Shown: positions 35,810 through 45,244, counted from the first letter of the stretch. The stretch is DNA of 64,000 bases from Dermabacter vaginalis (GCF_001678905.1 NZ_CP012117.1:868001-932000), one strand, 5' to 3'. The notes: generated from the sequence alone by a model not told the origin. Made by a program: numbers and translations.

Positions 35810-36394
35810 TCAGCGTGCGAAGGAAATCGCTGCCGCAATCGCTTCCGCGACCTCGCGAGGATTTTCGGGACTCAGCAGGTACGCCCGGCCATCACGGCCG
35901 ATGATCTCGACCAGCTCACCGCCGTGCGTGACCGCAAACCGTGTATCGGCCTGCGGCCCCACAAGCGTGCGGGGTTTGAGTGGCGCCACCGGGCGCACCT
36001 CACCCATGGTGGAGACCGTGACTTCGGCGCGCCCGAGCCCGATGTTGCCCACGAGGGAACCGACTCGTTCGGGTGCGACCGTGCGCAATTGGACCGTGCG
36101 GAAATTCTCGAGCGGCCACGTGGGCCGCGTGAAAAAACCCCCGAGGCGCGGCGTCACACCATGCTCGTCCACGACGAACGTGATCGACGTGCGCAGCCAC
36201 GCCCAAGCCGCATAGCCTGCAAACCCCAAGGCGAGGATCACCGCGGTGCCAATCCCGGAATCGCCAAAGGTGAGAAGCACGAAGATACAGATCGCCGCGC
36301 CGATCACGAGGGTGAGGGCGACGCGGGTCCAGGCGACCCGCCCCGGCCTCACCCTGCCTTTAAAGGGTGCGAGAGTTCCGCTCGTGCGCGCCAT
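35810..36394 (-). CDS. Two-segment membrane protein with PH-like domain, unrecognised
   Basis: A 194-residue protein with two hydrophobic segments (about 24-42 and 48-66) followed by a soluble domain. The domain has the pattern ITFVVDEHGVTPRLGGFFTR then WPLENFRTVQLRTV, resembling bacterial PH-like (DUF3093-type) domains, but I do not recognise the family with confidence. It starts 3 nt after the M13 peptidase stop, so it is probably cotranscribed with it. Function unknown. Confidence 0.75.
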   Translation of the reverse strand: MARTSGTLAPFKGRVRPGRVAWTRVALTLVIGAAICIFVLLTFGDSGIGTAVILALGFAGYAAWAWLRTSITFVVDEHGVTPRLGGFFTRPTWPLENFRTVQLRTVAPERVGSLVGNIGLGRAEVTVSTMGEVRPVAPLKPRTLVGPQADTRFAVTHGGELVEIIGRDGRAYLLSPENPREVAEAIAAAISFAR

Positions 36395-36397
36395 CGC

Positions 36398-38392
36398 TCA
36401 CCAGATGCTCACGCGATGCTCGGGGGCGAGGAAGAGCCCATCGCCTTCCTTCACCTCAAAGGCGTCGTGGAAGGCATCAATATGGCGCACGACCCCGTTC
36501 GCGCGGAATTCCATGGGAGCGTGCGGGTCGATCGCGAGGCGACGAATGGCATCAGCCTCGCGGTTCTTTCCGCGCCACACAGCACCCCACGAAAGGAAGA
36601 GGCGCTGGATGCCCGTGTAGCCGTCGGACCCCACCTCGTGTGCCGCCTCGCCGACCTCATTGAGGTAGGCCTTGAGCGCGATCGTGAGCCCGCCGAGGTC
36701 GCCGATGTTCTCGCCGATCGTGAAGGCGCCGTTCACGTGATGCTCATCTGAGAGATTGCGCGGGCTCATCGCATCGTAGTCGGCGATGAGTGAGCGCGTG
36801 CGCTTCTCAAATTCCGCTCGGTCCGCCTCGGTCCACCAGCTCTTGAGCGCGCCGTCACCGTCGTACTTGGAGCCCTGGTCGTCGAAGCCATGGCCAATCT
36901 CGTGACCAATCACCGCGCCGATCCCGCCGAAGTTCACGGCGTCATCCGCATCGATCCCAAAATACGGCGGCTGAAGGATTGCCGCGGGGAAAACGATCTC
37001 GTTCGCGCCCGGGTTGTAGTAGGCGTTTACGGTTTGCGGGGTCATGTGCCATTCGCCGCGATCGACGCTTCGGCCGAGCTTTGCCAGCTCGAAGTTGTGG
37101 GTGAAGGTCGCGATATTTCCGACGGTGGCGAGGAGCGAATCGGGATCGATCGTGAGGCTCGAGTAATCCCGCCAGGTTTCGGGGTGGCCGATCTTCGGCG
37201 TGAACTTCTCGAGCTTCGCGAGAGCCTTTTCGCGGGTCGCCGGGGTCATCCACTCAAGCGACGAGATCGACTCGCGGTAGGCGGTGATGAGCGCCTCGAC
37301 GAGCTGCTCCATGCGTTCCTTCGCCTCCGGCGGGAAATACTCGGCCACGTACTTTTCGCCCACGGCCTCACCGAGCGCGGAGTCGACGAGGCTCACGCCG
37401 CGCTTCCAGCGCTCGCGAATCTCGGCGGTGCCCGAGAGCGTGGCGCCGTGGAAGGCGAAGTGGGCGTTCACGAAATCATCGCTCAGGTAGGGCGCAGCCG
37501 CGTCGATGGCATGGAGTGCAAGCCACGCGCGGAGGTTCTCGAGGCTTTCGCTGCCCCACAGCTTCGAAATGGCCGCCGTGTATTCCGGCTCGTTGATGTT
37601 GATGGTCTCGACCCACTCGGCCTTCGCGCCGGCGCCCTCGAAGTAGGCGTCCCAGTCGAAGCTCGGGAAGGCGCTCGCGCGCTCGGCGACATTCATCGGG
37701 TTGTTCGATTTCTCGCTGTCGCGCCGGCGCACGACGTCGACGTGCTCTTTCGCGATGCGGGTTTCGAGATCCATGACGGTTTCGGCCAGTGCGCGGGCAT
37801 CGCCGTCGGGGAGCCCGGCACACCCAGGGAGCTGCGCAAGGTCGGCAAGAGTCGCGAGGTAATCAACGTAGGCCTCGCGGATCGCCCCGTACTGCTCGTC
37901 GCGGTAGAACGATTCGTCGGGAAGTCCGAGGCCCGCTTGTCCGAGCTGTGCCTGGTAGCGGTCGGGGTCGTTCGCGTCTGTCCACACGTACAGAGCGATG
38001 ATGCCGGTGGGGGCCGTTGCTTCGCCAGTGAAGCTCGTGAGCGCTGAACGGTCGGCGAGGCCGAGGATCCGCTCGAGCTGCGGCTCGAGGTCGCGCGTGC
38101 CCACCTCGTTCAAGCGAGCCTCGTCCATGAAGAGTTCATAGAGCACGCCGATCTTTCCCTCATTCGAGTCGGCCGGGGCGTTCGAGGCCGCGGCCTTTTC
38201 GATGATGCCGCGCACGCGCTCCTCAGAGAGATCGTGCAGGCGCATGAACTCCGAGTAGCTCGGCTTATCGGCGGGGATCTCAGCCGAGGCGAGCCACGCA
38301 CCGTTGATGAAGCCGAACAGGTCATCCTGGGGGCGAACACTCTCATCAATCTGGGTGAGATCGAGGCCGGTCATGGAATCGGGCGAGGTCAT
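36398..38392 (-). CDS. pepO: M13-family zinc metallopeptidase (neprilysin/PepO type)
   Basis: A 664-residue peptidase. The zinc motif is HEIGH in GAVIGHEIGHGFDDQGSKYD (about residue 490), the third ligand is in GENIGDLGGL (about 553), and the substrate-binding motif VNAYYNPGANEIVFPAAILQ precedes them. The C terminus FLAPEHRVSIW is the usual end of the family. There is no signal peptide, as in lactic-acid-bacterial PepO, so it is a cytoplasmic oligopeptidase. The ATG at 38392 has GAGGAGAC upstream. Divergent from the YeiH-family gene. Confidence 0.94.
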   Translation of the reverse strand: MTSPDSMTGLDLTQIDESVRPQDDLFGFINGAWLASAEIPADKPSYSEFMRLHDLSEERVRGIIEKAAASNAPADSNEGKIGVLYELFMDEARLNEVGTRDLEPQLERILGLADRSALTSFTGEATAPTGIIALYVWTDANDPDRYQAQLGQAGLGLPDESFYRDEQYGAIREAYVDYLATLADLAQLPGCAGLPDGDARALAETVMDLETRIAKEHVDVVRRRDSEKSNNPMNVAERASAFPSFDWDAYFEGAGAKAEWVETININEPEYTAAISKLWGSESLENLRAWLALHAIDAAAPYLSDDFVNAHFAFHGATLSGTAEIRERWKRGVSLVDSALGEAVGEKYVAEYFPPEAKERMEQLVEALITAYRESISSLEWMTPATREKALAKLEKFTPKIGHPETWRDYSSLTIDPDSLLATVGNIATFTHNFELAKLGRSVDRGEWHMTPQTVNAYYNPGANEIVFPAAILQPPYFGIDADDAVNFGGIGAVIGHEIGHGFDDQGSKYDGDGALKSWWTEADRAEFEKRTRSLIADYDAMSPRNLSDEHHVNGAFTIGENIGDLGGLTIALKAYLNEVGEAAHEVGSDGYTGIQRLFLSWGAVWRGKNREADAIRRLAIDPHAPMEFRANGVVRHIDAFHDAFEVKEGDGLFLAPEHRVSIW

Positions 38393-38519
38393 GAGTCTCC
38401 TCAGAGGTAGGGGAGTCGGTTGTCCGACGGTTCCCTCCACCCTAGCGATCCGGGCTTTGCAAAAGGTGCGTGTGTCACATTGCGGTCGCGAAAACCGGGG
38501 GAGAGCGGGACTGGATTTT

Positions 38520-38525
38520 TAGAAT
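38520..38525 (+). promoter_or_regulatory. Candidate -10 box giving a leaderless transcript
   Basis: TAGAAT ends 6 nt before the GTG start of the YeiH-family gene and no ribosome binding site lies between them. Transcription would begin at or near the start codon. No good -35 is seen. Confidence 0.45.
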
Positions 38526-38531
38526 GGGCCC

Positions 38532-39545
38532 GTGCCTACGCCTTCTTCCCCCGTTTCGTCCTCCTCCCTCGCGCCCGGACTCGTGCCGTGCCTCCTCGTC
38601 GCAGTCCTCGCGGTGATCGTGAACCTCGCTGCACCCGCGGTGAGCCCGTTGCTCATCGCGATCGTGCTCGGTGCACTCCTCACGAACGTCACAGAGATTC
38701 CTGAGTCGTGGGGAGCAGGCATCCAGTTCGCGTCGAAGAAGCTCTTGCGCGTGGGAATTGTGTTACTGGGCCTGCAACTCGCGATCGGAGACATTCTGTC
38801 GCTCGGCTGGCGCGTGATCCTGGGGGTGGTGCTTGTCGTGACGCTCTCGCTTCTGGGAACTCTCGCGATGGCACGGCTACTGGGGATCAGCCGCCCGCTT
38901 TCGATTCTGATTGCGTGCGGTTTCTCGATTTGCGGAGCGGCTGCTGTGGCCGGTGTGGAGGACATCGCCGATGCCGACGAGGAAGAGGTCGCCACAGCAA
39001 TCGCTCTCGTTGTCCTTTTTGGCACCCTCATGATTCCGCTCGCGCCGCTCGCTGCCCACGCCATGGGCATGGGAGAGGTGGCAGGCGGTACGTGGATCGG
39101 CGCGAGCACTCACGAGGTCGCGCAGGTCGTCGCCGCGGGCGGGGCCTACGGGGCTGCGGCGCTTTCGGTCGCCGTGATCGTGAAGCTCACGCGCGTCGTT
39201 CTCCTCGCACCGGTCGCCGTTGCGCTCTCCTTCGCGGAGCGCTCGCGCGGCACGCTCCGCGAAGGAGCGAAGCGCCCGCCGATCGTCCCGTTGTTCGTTG
39301 TGGGGTTCCTCGTGATGGTCGGTATCGGTTCACTCCACATCATCCCCGCCGGGGCGCTTTCGGGGCTTAAGTTGCTGCAAACCGGGCTGCTTGCTGCGGC
39401 GATGTTCGCGCTTGGCCTCGGCGTGAAGGTCAAGGGGTTGATGCGCGTGGGCGGGCGTCCCGTCATTCTTGGCGCGCTCAGCACCGTGTGGATCGCCCTG
39501 CTGGCGCTTGCCATGGTGGTTCTTTCGGGAACGATGGGCGCGTAG
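38532..39545 (+). CDS. YeiH/UPF0324-family membrane protein (putative sulfate exporter)
   Basis: A 337-residue integral membrane protein with about ten hydrophobic segments. Family signatures are IVLGALLTNV, GIQFASKKLLRVGIVLLGLQ (about 62-81), ISRPLSILIACGFSICGAAA (about 116-135) and GTWIGASTHEVAQVVAAGGA (about 184-203). The family is annotated as putative sulfate exporters, with weak biochemical support. The start is GTG without a Shine-Dalgarno sequence. Convergent with the next gene. Confidence 0.88.
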   Translation: MPTPSSPVSSSSLAPGLVPCLLVAVLAVIVNLAAPAVSPLLIAIVLGALLTNVTEIPESWGAGIQFASKKLLRVGIVLLGLQLAIGDILSLGWRVILGVVLVVTLSLLGTLAMARLLGISRPLSILIACGFSICGAAAVAGVEDIADADEEEVATAIALVVLFGTLMIPLAPLAAHAMGMGEVAGGTWIGASTHEVAQVVAAGGAYGAAALSVAVIVKLTRVVLLAPVAVALSFAERSRGTLREGAKRPPIVPLFVVGFLVMVGIGSLHIIPAGALSGLKLLQTGLLAAAMFALGLGVKVKGLMRVGGRPVILGALSTVWIALLALAMVVLSGTMGA

Positions 39546-39560
39546 CAAGCGTCGGGCGCC

Positions 39561-40382
39561 TTAGGAGAGCGCCGCGACCCCGGGCGCAAGCACAAAGGCG
39601 ACGGCGAGGGCGGCCGTCACGACGCCGATCGCACAGGGGGCGAACACCCACGGAGAGTTCTTGCGGCGCGCCGGGCTCAGGCTCTGCACGATGAGGGTGG
39701 AAAGGCCCGAGGCTATCGACAAAACGATTGTCGCGACCGTCATGATCGGAGCTGCTGTCACAAGTGTGCACGCGCCGAGTTGGAAGAGGAAAAGACCCGC
39801 GATATCAACAAAGCGCACGGTCATCGCTCGGCGCACCGAAATGCCACCGTCGAGGACGCTCAGGACAGTCTCCTTCGACCAATCCGACGGGCGCGCGATG
39901 CGCCGGCGTGACGTGGCAAGCTGCACGGTCGCAAGAATGGCCCACACGAGCATCGCCCCCACGCCGATCCACAGGCCCAAAGCGCCCCTCCATTGCCAGC
40001 TGAGGGTCACGAGGGCGATGAGTGCGACGAGCAAACGCAGGAGCTCTTCGATGGCCACGCGGCCAACGAGGAACCACGGCGAAGTGGTCATCGCCGGGCC
40101 CTTCTTCGCACCGACCGTGCCGGCCACGAGCATGAGCGCGAGATGCGCGAGTCCGAGTCCAATGCCGAGGAAGAGCACCCCGGCCGAAGTCGGTGTCGCC
40201 ACGAGGCACGCGGCGAAGAGGACAAGGGCGAGAAGGGGAGTGAGGAGCGAGAGGATCGCAAACCCGCGCCCGAGCGCGTGAACGACGTCGTTGCCCGTAG
40301 GACCGTGATCATGATCGCTGCCGCACGAACAACGATCGGTGCCGGGATCCACAACGTGGGCGGGTTCGGGCGCTGTACTCAC
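39561..40382 (-). CDS. Multi-pass membrane protein, unrecognised
   Basis: A 273-residue protein with an N-terminal soluble stretch containing CSCGSDHDHG (residues about 18-27), which could bind a metal, followed by about six to seven hydrophobic segments (first about 42-62). I do not recognise the family. The start is GTG with AAGGAGA upstream. It is divergent from the ADP-ribosylglycohydrolase gene, across a region with nested inverted repeats. Confidence 0.75.
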   Translation of the reverse strand: MSTAPEPAHVVDPGTDRCSCGSDHDHGPTGNDVVHALGRGFAILSLLTPLLALVLFAACLVATPTSAGVLFLGIGLGLAHLALMLVAGTVGAKKGPAMTTSPWFLVGRVAIEELLRLLVALIALVTLSWQWRGALGLWIGVGAMLVWAILATVQLATSRRRIARPSDWSKETVLSVLDGGISVRRAMTVRFVDIAGLFLFQLGACTLVTAAPIMTVATIVLSIASGLSTLIVQSLSPARRKNSPWVFAPCAIGVVTAALAVAFVLAPGVAALS

Positions 40383-40437
40383 ACATTCTCCTTGGTCAAC
40401 CGGGTGCCGGATGCGCCCTCCAAGCGTAATGAGACAA

Positions 40438-40504
40438 CTCGCATTTGCCCATTAGGCACAGGAAAATGCGAGGAACCCAGCTTAAACTTGGCACATTGGT
40501 GTGC
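40438..40504. promoter_or_regulatory. Nested inverted repeats in a divergent intergenic region
   Basis: CTCGCATTT (40438-40446) and AAATGCGAG (40464-40472) form a perfect 9-bp inverted repeat; inside it TGCC-CATTA-GGCA (40446-40458) forms a second. A third, GCACA-TTGG-TGTGC, is at 40491-40504. The 193-nt gap otherwise shows no gene. They could be operators for the divergent genes or RNA hairpins. Confidence 0.5.
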
Positions 40505-40575
40505 GCGACGAGGCGTGGGCTCCGCGCCGTGCACTCACCGCACCGGCAAACTATGCGAAGAAAGGGGAACGAGAA

Positions 40576-41655
40576 ATGTCGAACATCGCCCCTTCACACG
40601 AGGCCCCAGAAGGTCCAGGAAAACAGGACCTCCGCGACACCCCTACCCTGAAGAAACAGCAGCGTGAACGTGCACTCGGTGCAGTTCTTGGAGCTGCTAC
40701 GGGCGACGCGCTCGGCGCTCCTTACGAATTCGAGCCGCCGATCGCAGACTCCGACGATGTGGCGATGGCTGGCGGAGGTCAGCTCGGCTGGAAGCCGGGG
40801 GAGTGGACCGACGATACGGCAATGGCGATCGTGATCTTGCGCGCCGCCGCCCACAGCGAACACACGGCACCTTTCGAACGCGAAAGTGCCCTCGATGCGA
40901 TCGCCGCCGGCTGGTTCCAGTGGTCGCGTGAAACGCCCGACATTGGAATCCTCACCTCGAATGTGCTCCTTGCCGCGCTCGAAACAGCCGAGGCCCACGG
41001 CAACAGCGTGCCCTCGGGCCGCGACATGCACGAAGCCGCGCGCGTCATCAACAAGGAGAGGCATCACACTGCTGGCAACGGTGGGCTCATGCGGACACAC
41101 TCGGTCGTTCTGCCCCACTTGCACGCGAGCGACGATGAACTCGAGCGTGCCGTCGTGGCCGTGAACACCCTCACCCACGTGGACCTCGACACCATCGAAG
41201 CCGCGGTGCTCTGGAGCTTCGCGATCCGCCACGCGATCCTCACGGGAGAGCTCGATGTCAGCATCGGCCTCACACGCCTTGCCCCCGAACGCCGCGAGCG
41301 CTGGGAGGGCCTCATTGCCGAAGCGCATAGCGCGCCGCCCGCATATTTCGCGCGCAACGGCTGGGTGATCCACGCTTTCCAAGCGGCGGTCTCGGCGCTG
41401 TGGCACGCGGGCGAGGTCCCGGAGGATAAGTTCGAGCGCCGCGCCTACTTCGCGCGCGTGCTCGAGGCCTCGGTACGCAGTGGCAACGACACCGACACCG
41501 TCGCCGCGATCGCCGGTGCGCTCGCGGGCGCCGCGGTCGGTTTCAAGGCGATCGACCCGGTATGGCGGCGCGCCCTCAATGGCTGGCCGGGTTTCACAGC
41601 GGACGATCTGGTGCAGCTGGCTTCGGCCGTGCTCGAGCGGTCCGACGCTTCCTGA
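40576..41655 (+). CDS. ADP-ribosylglycohydrolase family protein
   Basis: A 359-residue DraG-type hydrolase that removes ADP-ribose from proteins or small molecules using two magnesium ions. The metal motifs are visible: GAATGDALGAPYEF (about 39-52), EWTDDTAMAI (about 76-85) and SGNDTDTVAAIAGALAGAAV (about 306-325). A Gly-His-Asn-rich region HHTAGNGGLMRTH is also typical. The N-terminal 30 residues are a polar extension. The ATG at 40576 lies after GGGGAACGAG. No partner ADP-ribosyltransferase is seen nearby. Confidence 0.92.
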   Translation: MSNIAPSHEAPEGPGKQDLRDTPTLKKQQRERALGAVLGAATGDALGAPYEFEPPIADSDDVAMAGGGQLGWKPGEWTDDTAMAIVILRAAAHSEHTAPFERESALDAIAAGWFQWSRETPDIGILTSNVLLAALETAEAHGNSVPSGRDMHEAARVINKERHHTAGNGGLMRTHSVVLPHLHASDDELERAVVAVNTLTHVDLDTIEAAVLWSFAIRHAILTGELDVSIGLTRLAPERRERWEGLIAEAHSAPPAYFARNGWVIHAFQAAVSALWHAGEVPEDKFERRAYFARVLEASVRSGNDTDTVAAIAGALAGAAVGFKAIDPVWRRALNGWPGFTADDLVQLASAVLERSDAS

Positions 41656-41706
41656 GCCACCGCGATCGCCCGTGAGGGGCGGAGGAACCTGCCGAATACG
41701 CCTCCA

Positions 41707-41732
41707 GTGCGGGATTGCCCCCGCACCTTTTT
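41707..41732 (+). terminator. Rho-independent terminator of the ADP-ribosylglycohydrolase gene
   Basis: GTGCGGG pairs with CCCGCAC around a 6-nt loop and is followed by CTTTTTC, 51 nt after the stop codon. Confidence 0.85.
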
Positions 41733-41747
41733 CACCCGCAAAAGAAG

Positions 41748-41787
41748 AGGGGTGGAGGGCGGCGTGCACGCACCGCTCCCCACCCCT
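41748..41787 (-). terminator. Terminator of the FtsX-like ABC operon
   Basis: AGGGGTGG pairs with CCACCCCT at the base, with further pairing inside around GCGTGCACGC. On the reverse strand the hairpin is followed by CTTCTTTTG. It lies 45 nt past the reverse-strand stop. Confidence 0.7.
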
Positions 41788-41831
41788 GTGCCGACCGCTA
41801 CGAGATGAGCGGTGGACGAGGCATGTGCTTC

Positions 41832-44399
41832 CTACTCATCCCTTCGGGCGAGCGCTTGCGCGGGCGCTGCCGCGCTCGCCCGAAGCCCGGGAAGAATCGA
41901 GGCGAGGATGCCGGCGATGAGCCCGGCCACGACAATCACGATGAGATACAGCCACGGGACTGCAGGGTAGAAGGCGAAGTCCCCTACGAGGAGCGAGCGC
42001 ACACCGAGGATGCCGAACAGACACCCGAGCACCGCGCCGATCAAAGACCCAAGCGAAGCGATGAACGCGCCTTCCCACAGGAGCATCGCGCGAATCGCCC
42101 CTTTGGATGTGCCGAGTGCCCGCATGAGCGCGTATTCACTCGAGCGTTCGATGACGCTCAAGCTCAGCGTGTTGGCAACGCCCACGAGTGCCACGACCAC
42201 AGCTACGGCGAGGAGCACGACCGTAATCGTCAAGAGGGTTTGGATCACCGTGGACATGATCTCGCGCTGGGCGCCCTCGAGTTTCACCATCATGACGGTG
42301 TCGGGAGGCAACTGCTCGGAAAGTTCCCCGACTGACACGACAATGTCGAAAATGGAGGTATTTGCGCGTTCGGGGGAGTTCGGGTCCGCAAACTTTGCGA
42401 ACACCGCCTTGCCCTCGCGAACGCCGAGACCGTGGAGGGTGTCTGGGTTGATGAGAGAAATCGCGAGCCGCCCCGAGACGCGGACCTTGAGCTCGTGAGA
42501 CGAGCCGTCTTCGCCAGAGATACTAAGGGTTTGGCCGTCCTTGACGTTGAACCTTTCCGCGCGGTCCTTGCCGAGAATGATTTCTCCCGGTTGTGGCAGT
42601 TCGATCTGATCGGACGTTGCAACGGCTTTGATGTCGTCCGCGGTCGGGGCGAAGGTCGTCATCTCTTCGGAAGCGCCGCCGATCATCAAATCAGCGGCGG
42701 GAACCTCTCGGGCCTCGCCGACGCCCGGGGTGCCTTTGACCTTGTCGAGGAAACCGGCGGGCATATCCGTCGCCGCAATAATCGAGTCGACCGGGACGCG
42801 GTCGGTGACCTCCCGAATGAGGGTCTTTTCGGCCGTGACCGCCCCGGCGGCCATCGTCGCCATGAGGGTTGTGCCAATAATCAGAGCCGACATCGTGATA
42901 CCCGTGCGCTTCGGATGGCGCGCCGCATTGAGGAGCGCAAAGCGTGCGCTCGTAAGGCCGAGGGCCGAGGCGATCGCGTTGCCGGCCTTCGCAACGGGCG
43001 GAATGAATGCGGGGAGAACCCCGATCACGCCGAGAAGTACGGTGATGGAGCCAACGAAGGCAAGGAGCATCGAGATAAGTGGCGCGTATTCGTCGTCTTT
43101 GAGTGCAATTGCCACGGCGAACGAGCCGAGTATCAGCACGATGCCGAACGTGACCACGGCGGCAGAGAAGATCGTGCGAATAAGCGAGGCGTGTTTGCCC
43201 GAGGCCACCTCCGCAGGCCGCAGAGCTTCGAGAGGCTTGACGCGCATCGCGCCGAGGGCTGGGAAAACCGATGCGCAAACGGCGAGGATAAGCGAGGATA
43301 CGAGCGGGACGAGGACCGCGAGGATGTTGAAACCCGGGATCACCGGCAGTGCTTCGGTGTAGGTTGCACGCCCGAGGAGCAGGATGCCCCACCACGCGAG
43401 GTAGGCGAGGAGAACACCGGCAAGGGCGCCCACGACACCCACGAGGAGAGCGTCACGAACGATCGCCCACATCGCCTGTCGGCGTTTCGCGCCGAGTGCA
43501 CGCGCGAGGGCGAACGAGCGTCGGCGCTGGGCCATTGTGACGGCGAAGGAATTGGTGACCACGAGCGCGCTCGTGGCAATCGCAATCAGGATGAATCCCA
43601 AGAGGACCGTTGAAAGCAACCCCATAATGATGAGGGTCATCGTTTCTGTTTCCTCGAGGTACTTCGTTACCGTGATTGCCGAATCGTAACCGGCGCTCTT
43701 GAGGTTAGCGACCAGCGTTTCTTCGCTTACCCCCGGTTTCGCGACGACGGCTATGGGGTACATAGAGAAGGATTGATTCTCGGAGTCGCTCCCGGTGGAG
43801 CCAATAATCACATCGATGCCGGCATTCGAAAAGGTGAGTCGGCCCCCCGGGATGAGCACCTGTGAGAGCAGGGGGCGATTGATACCCGAGACGGTGAACT
43901 GGAGAGTCTTACCGGTGTCGAGGGACTGGATCGCGAGCGTGCTGCCGACCTTGAGGTCGCGCTTTTTCGCGTACGTCGAGTCAACGGCCACCTCGTTTTC
44001 GGCACTCGGCTCCCGCCCTTCAACGTAGTCTGCCCCCACGCCTGGCCGCACGGGGTTGACCGGCACGAAAGTGCCCTTCGACTTGAGCGGGTTTTCTTGG
44101 CCTGTCTCGCCTTCATCGAGGGCGATGGCCACCAACCCGGTCGACATGTAAAAGGCACCGTCGGCACCCTCGACCTTCCCCAGAGCCTCGGGTGTGAAAA
44201 CCGCCGAGTTCGTGTCGCTACCGTACGTGGGTTGCGCAACCGCGCTCGCACCGGCGACCGGCTCGGTCATTTGTGCGCGCACGGCGTCGCCAAGAAAACT
44301 GACGGCGAGAACAGCAATGGCGATGAAGGCGCTCGTGAGGGCAATCGTGATGGCGGCGGCAAGGTGCCTGCGCCGCGGCTGAAGTTTCAGAGTACTCAC
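41832..44399 (-). CDS. FtsX-like ABC transporter permease
   Basis: An 855-residue permease with two FtsX repeats. The first membrane helix is at about 15-37, followed by a large extracytoplasmic MacB-type domain (about 40-235), then helices near 255-285, 310-335 and 350-380. A second set follows the repeat: helix near 480, extracytoplasmic region about 520-725, and three helices at the end (about 733-845). TNSFAVTMAQRRRSFALARA and ERSSEYALMRALGTSKGAIR are the paired cytoplasmic coupling segments. It works with the ATPase encoded upstream (ATGA overlap). The likely role is export or extraction of lipids, lipoproteins or peptides. Confidence 0.9.
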   Translation of the reverse strand: MSTLKLQPRRRHLAAAITIALTSAFIAIAVLAVSFLGDAVRAQMTEPVAGASAVAQPTYGSDTNSAVFTPEALGKVEGADGAFYMSTGLVAIALDEGETGQENPLKSKGTFVPVNPVRPGVGADYVEGREPSAENEVAVDSTYAKKRDLKVGSTLAIQSLDTGKTLQFTVSGINRPLLSQVLIPGGRLTFSNAGIDVIIGSTGSDSENQSFSMYPIAVVAKPGVSEETLVANLKSAGYDSAITVTKYLEETETMTLIIMGLLSTVLLGFILIAIATSALVVTNSFAVTMAQRRRSFALARALGAKRRQAMWAIVRDALLVGVVGALAGVLLAYLAWWGILLLGRATYTEALPVIPGFNILAVLVPLVSSLILAVCASVFPALGAMRVKPLEALRPAEVASGKHASLIRTIFSAAVVTFGIVLILGSFAVAIALKDDEYAPLISMLLAFVGSITVLLGVIGVLPAFIPPVAKAGNAIASALGLTSARFALLNAARHPKRTGITMSALIIGTTLMATMAAGAVTAEKTLIREVTDRVPVDSIIAATDMPAGFLDKVKGTPGVGEAREVPAADLMIGGASEEMTTFAPTADDIKAVATSDQIELPQPGEIILGKDRAERFNVKDGQTLSISGEDGSSHELKVRVSGRLAISLINPDTLHGLGVREGKAVFAKFADPNSPERANTSIFDIVVSVGELSEQLPPDTVMMVKLEGAQREIMSTVIQTLLTITVVLLAVAVVVALVGVANTLSLSVIERSSEYALMRALGTSKGAIRAMLLWEGAFIASLGSLIGAVLGCLFGILGVRSLLVGDFAFYPAVPWLYLIVIVVAGLIAGILASILPGLRASAAAPAQALARRDE

Positions 44400-45121
44400 T
44401 GTGCCTGCACCGCTTTCTGGCCGATGTACTCATCGGCGACGATTCGGCCGTCATGCATGCGAAGAATGCGATCTGCCCTGTGGGCAGCGTCGTCTTCGTG
44501 CGTCACCATGACGACGGTGTGGCCGAGAACGTCGACGCTCTCACGCAAGAAGCTCAGTACGGCCTCGGTCGAAGCCGAGTCGAGGTTGCCGGTGGGCTCA
44601 TCGGCAAAAATGACAGCGGGGCGCGTGACGAGAGCGCGCGTCAGCGCGACGCGCTGGATCTGGCCACCCGAGAGCTGACTGGGGCGGTGCCCGAGGCGCT
44701 CGGCGAGACCAAAGCGCTGCACAAGCATCCCGAACCATTGCTCATCCACCTTGCGACCGGCGAGTTCAAGTGGGAGAAGAATGTTCTCCTTAGCCGTGAG
44801 CATGGGCAACAGGTTGAACGACTGGAAGACGAATCCGATTCGGTCGCGGCGGAGGGTTGTGAGCTGCGAGTCCGAGAGCTGAGTGATGTCGACGCCCTCA
44901 ACCACGATCGTCCCCGAGTCGATTGAATCGAGACCGGCGAGGGAGTGGAGAAGAGTCGATTTTCCGGAGCCCGAGGCTCCCATGATCGCGGTGAACTCTC
45001 CGGCACGGATGTCGAGCCCGACTGCGTTGAGAGCGGTCACCTGGTTGCTGCCGCTTCCGTAGGTTTTGGTGACCCCGCGCGCGCTGACGGCGACGTGAGA
45101 GGGGGGAACGGTTGTGGACAT
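44396..45121 (-). CDS. ABC transporter ATPase, LolD/MacB type
   Basis: A 241-residue ATPase. Walker A is MGASGSGKSTLLHSLAGLD (about 49-67), the Q loop is VFQSFNLLPMLTAKENILLP, the signature LSGGQIQRVALTRAL, and Walker B VIFADEPTGNLDSAS; the H loop is VVMVTHEDDAAHRADRI. The Q-loop text and EPTGNLDS are typical of the MacB/LolD branch. The ATG has GAGGAG upstream. It is divergent from the PLP-enzyme gene, across a 279-nt region. Confidence 0.93.
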   Translation of the reverse strand: MSTTVPPSHVAVSARGVTKTYGSGSNQVTALNAVGLDIRAGEFTAIMGASGSGKSTLLHSLAGLDSIDSGTIVVEGVDITQLSDSQLTTLRRDRIGFVFQSFNLLPMLTAKENILLPLELAGRKVDEQWFGMLVQRFGLAERLGHRPSQLSGGQIQRVALTRALVTRPAVIFADEPTGNLDSASTEAVLSFLRESVDVLGHTVVMVTHEDDAAHRADRILRMHDGRIVADEYIGQKAVQAQ

Positions 45122-45228
45122 GGGTACTCCTCTGGATGTCCGGGGTGATGTGATCGGTCAGACATCTCTTATTCTTCGCGAGCGTATGCGCTGAGGCAAC
45201 AGTCTCGAGGCGCGGATGTTCTGAGGGG

Positions 45229-45244
45229 ATCTCATACGTGAGAT
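45229..45244. promoter_or_regulatory. Palindrome in the divergent ABC/PLP-enzyme region
   Basis: ATCTCA-TACG-TGAGAT is a perfect 6-bp inverted repeat, and TACG is closed by self-complementary flanks. It lies about midway between two divergent starts (45121 and 45401). The region 45122-45400 holds no gene. Confidence 0.35.
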
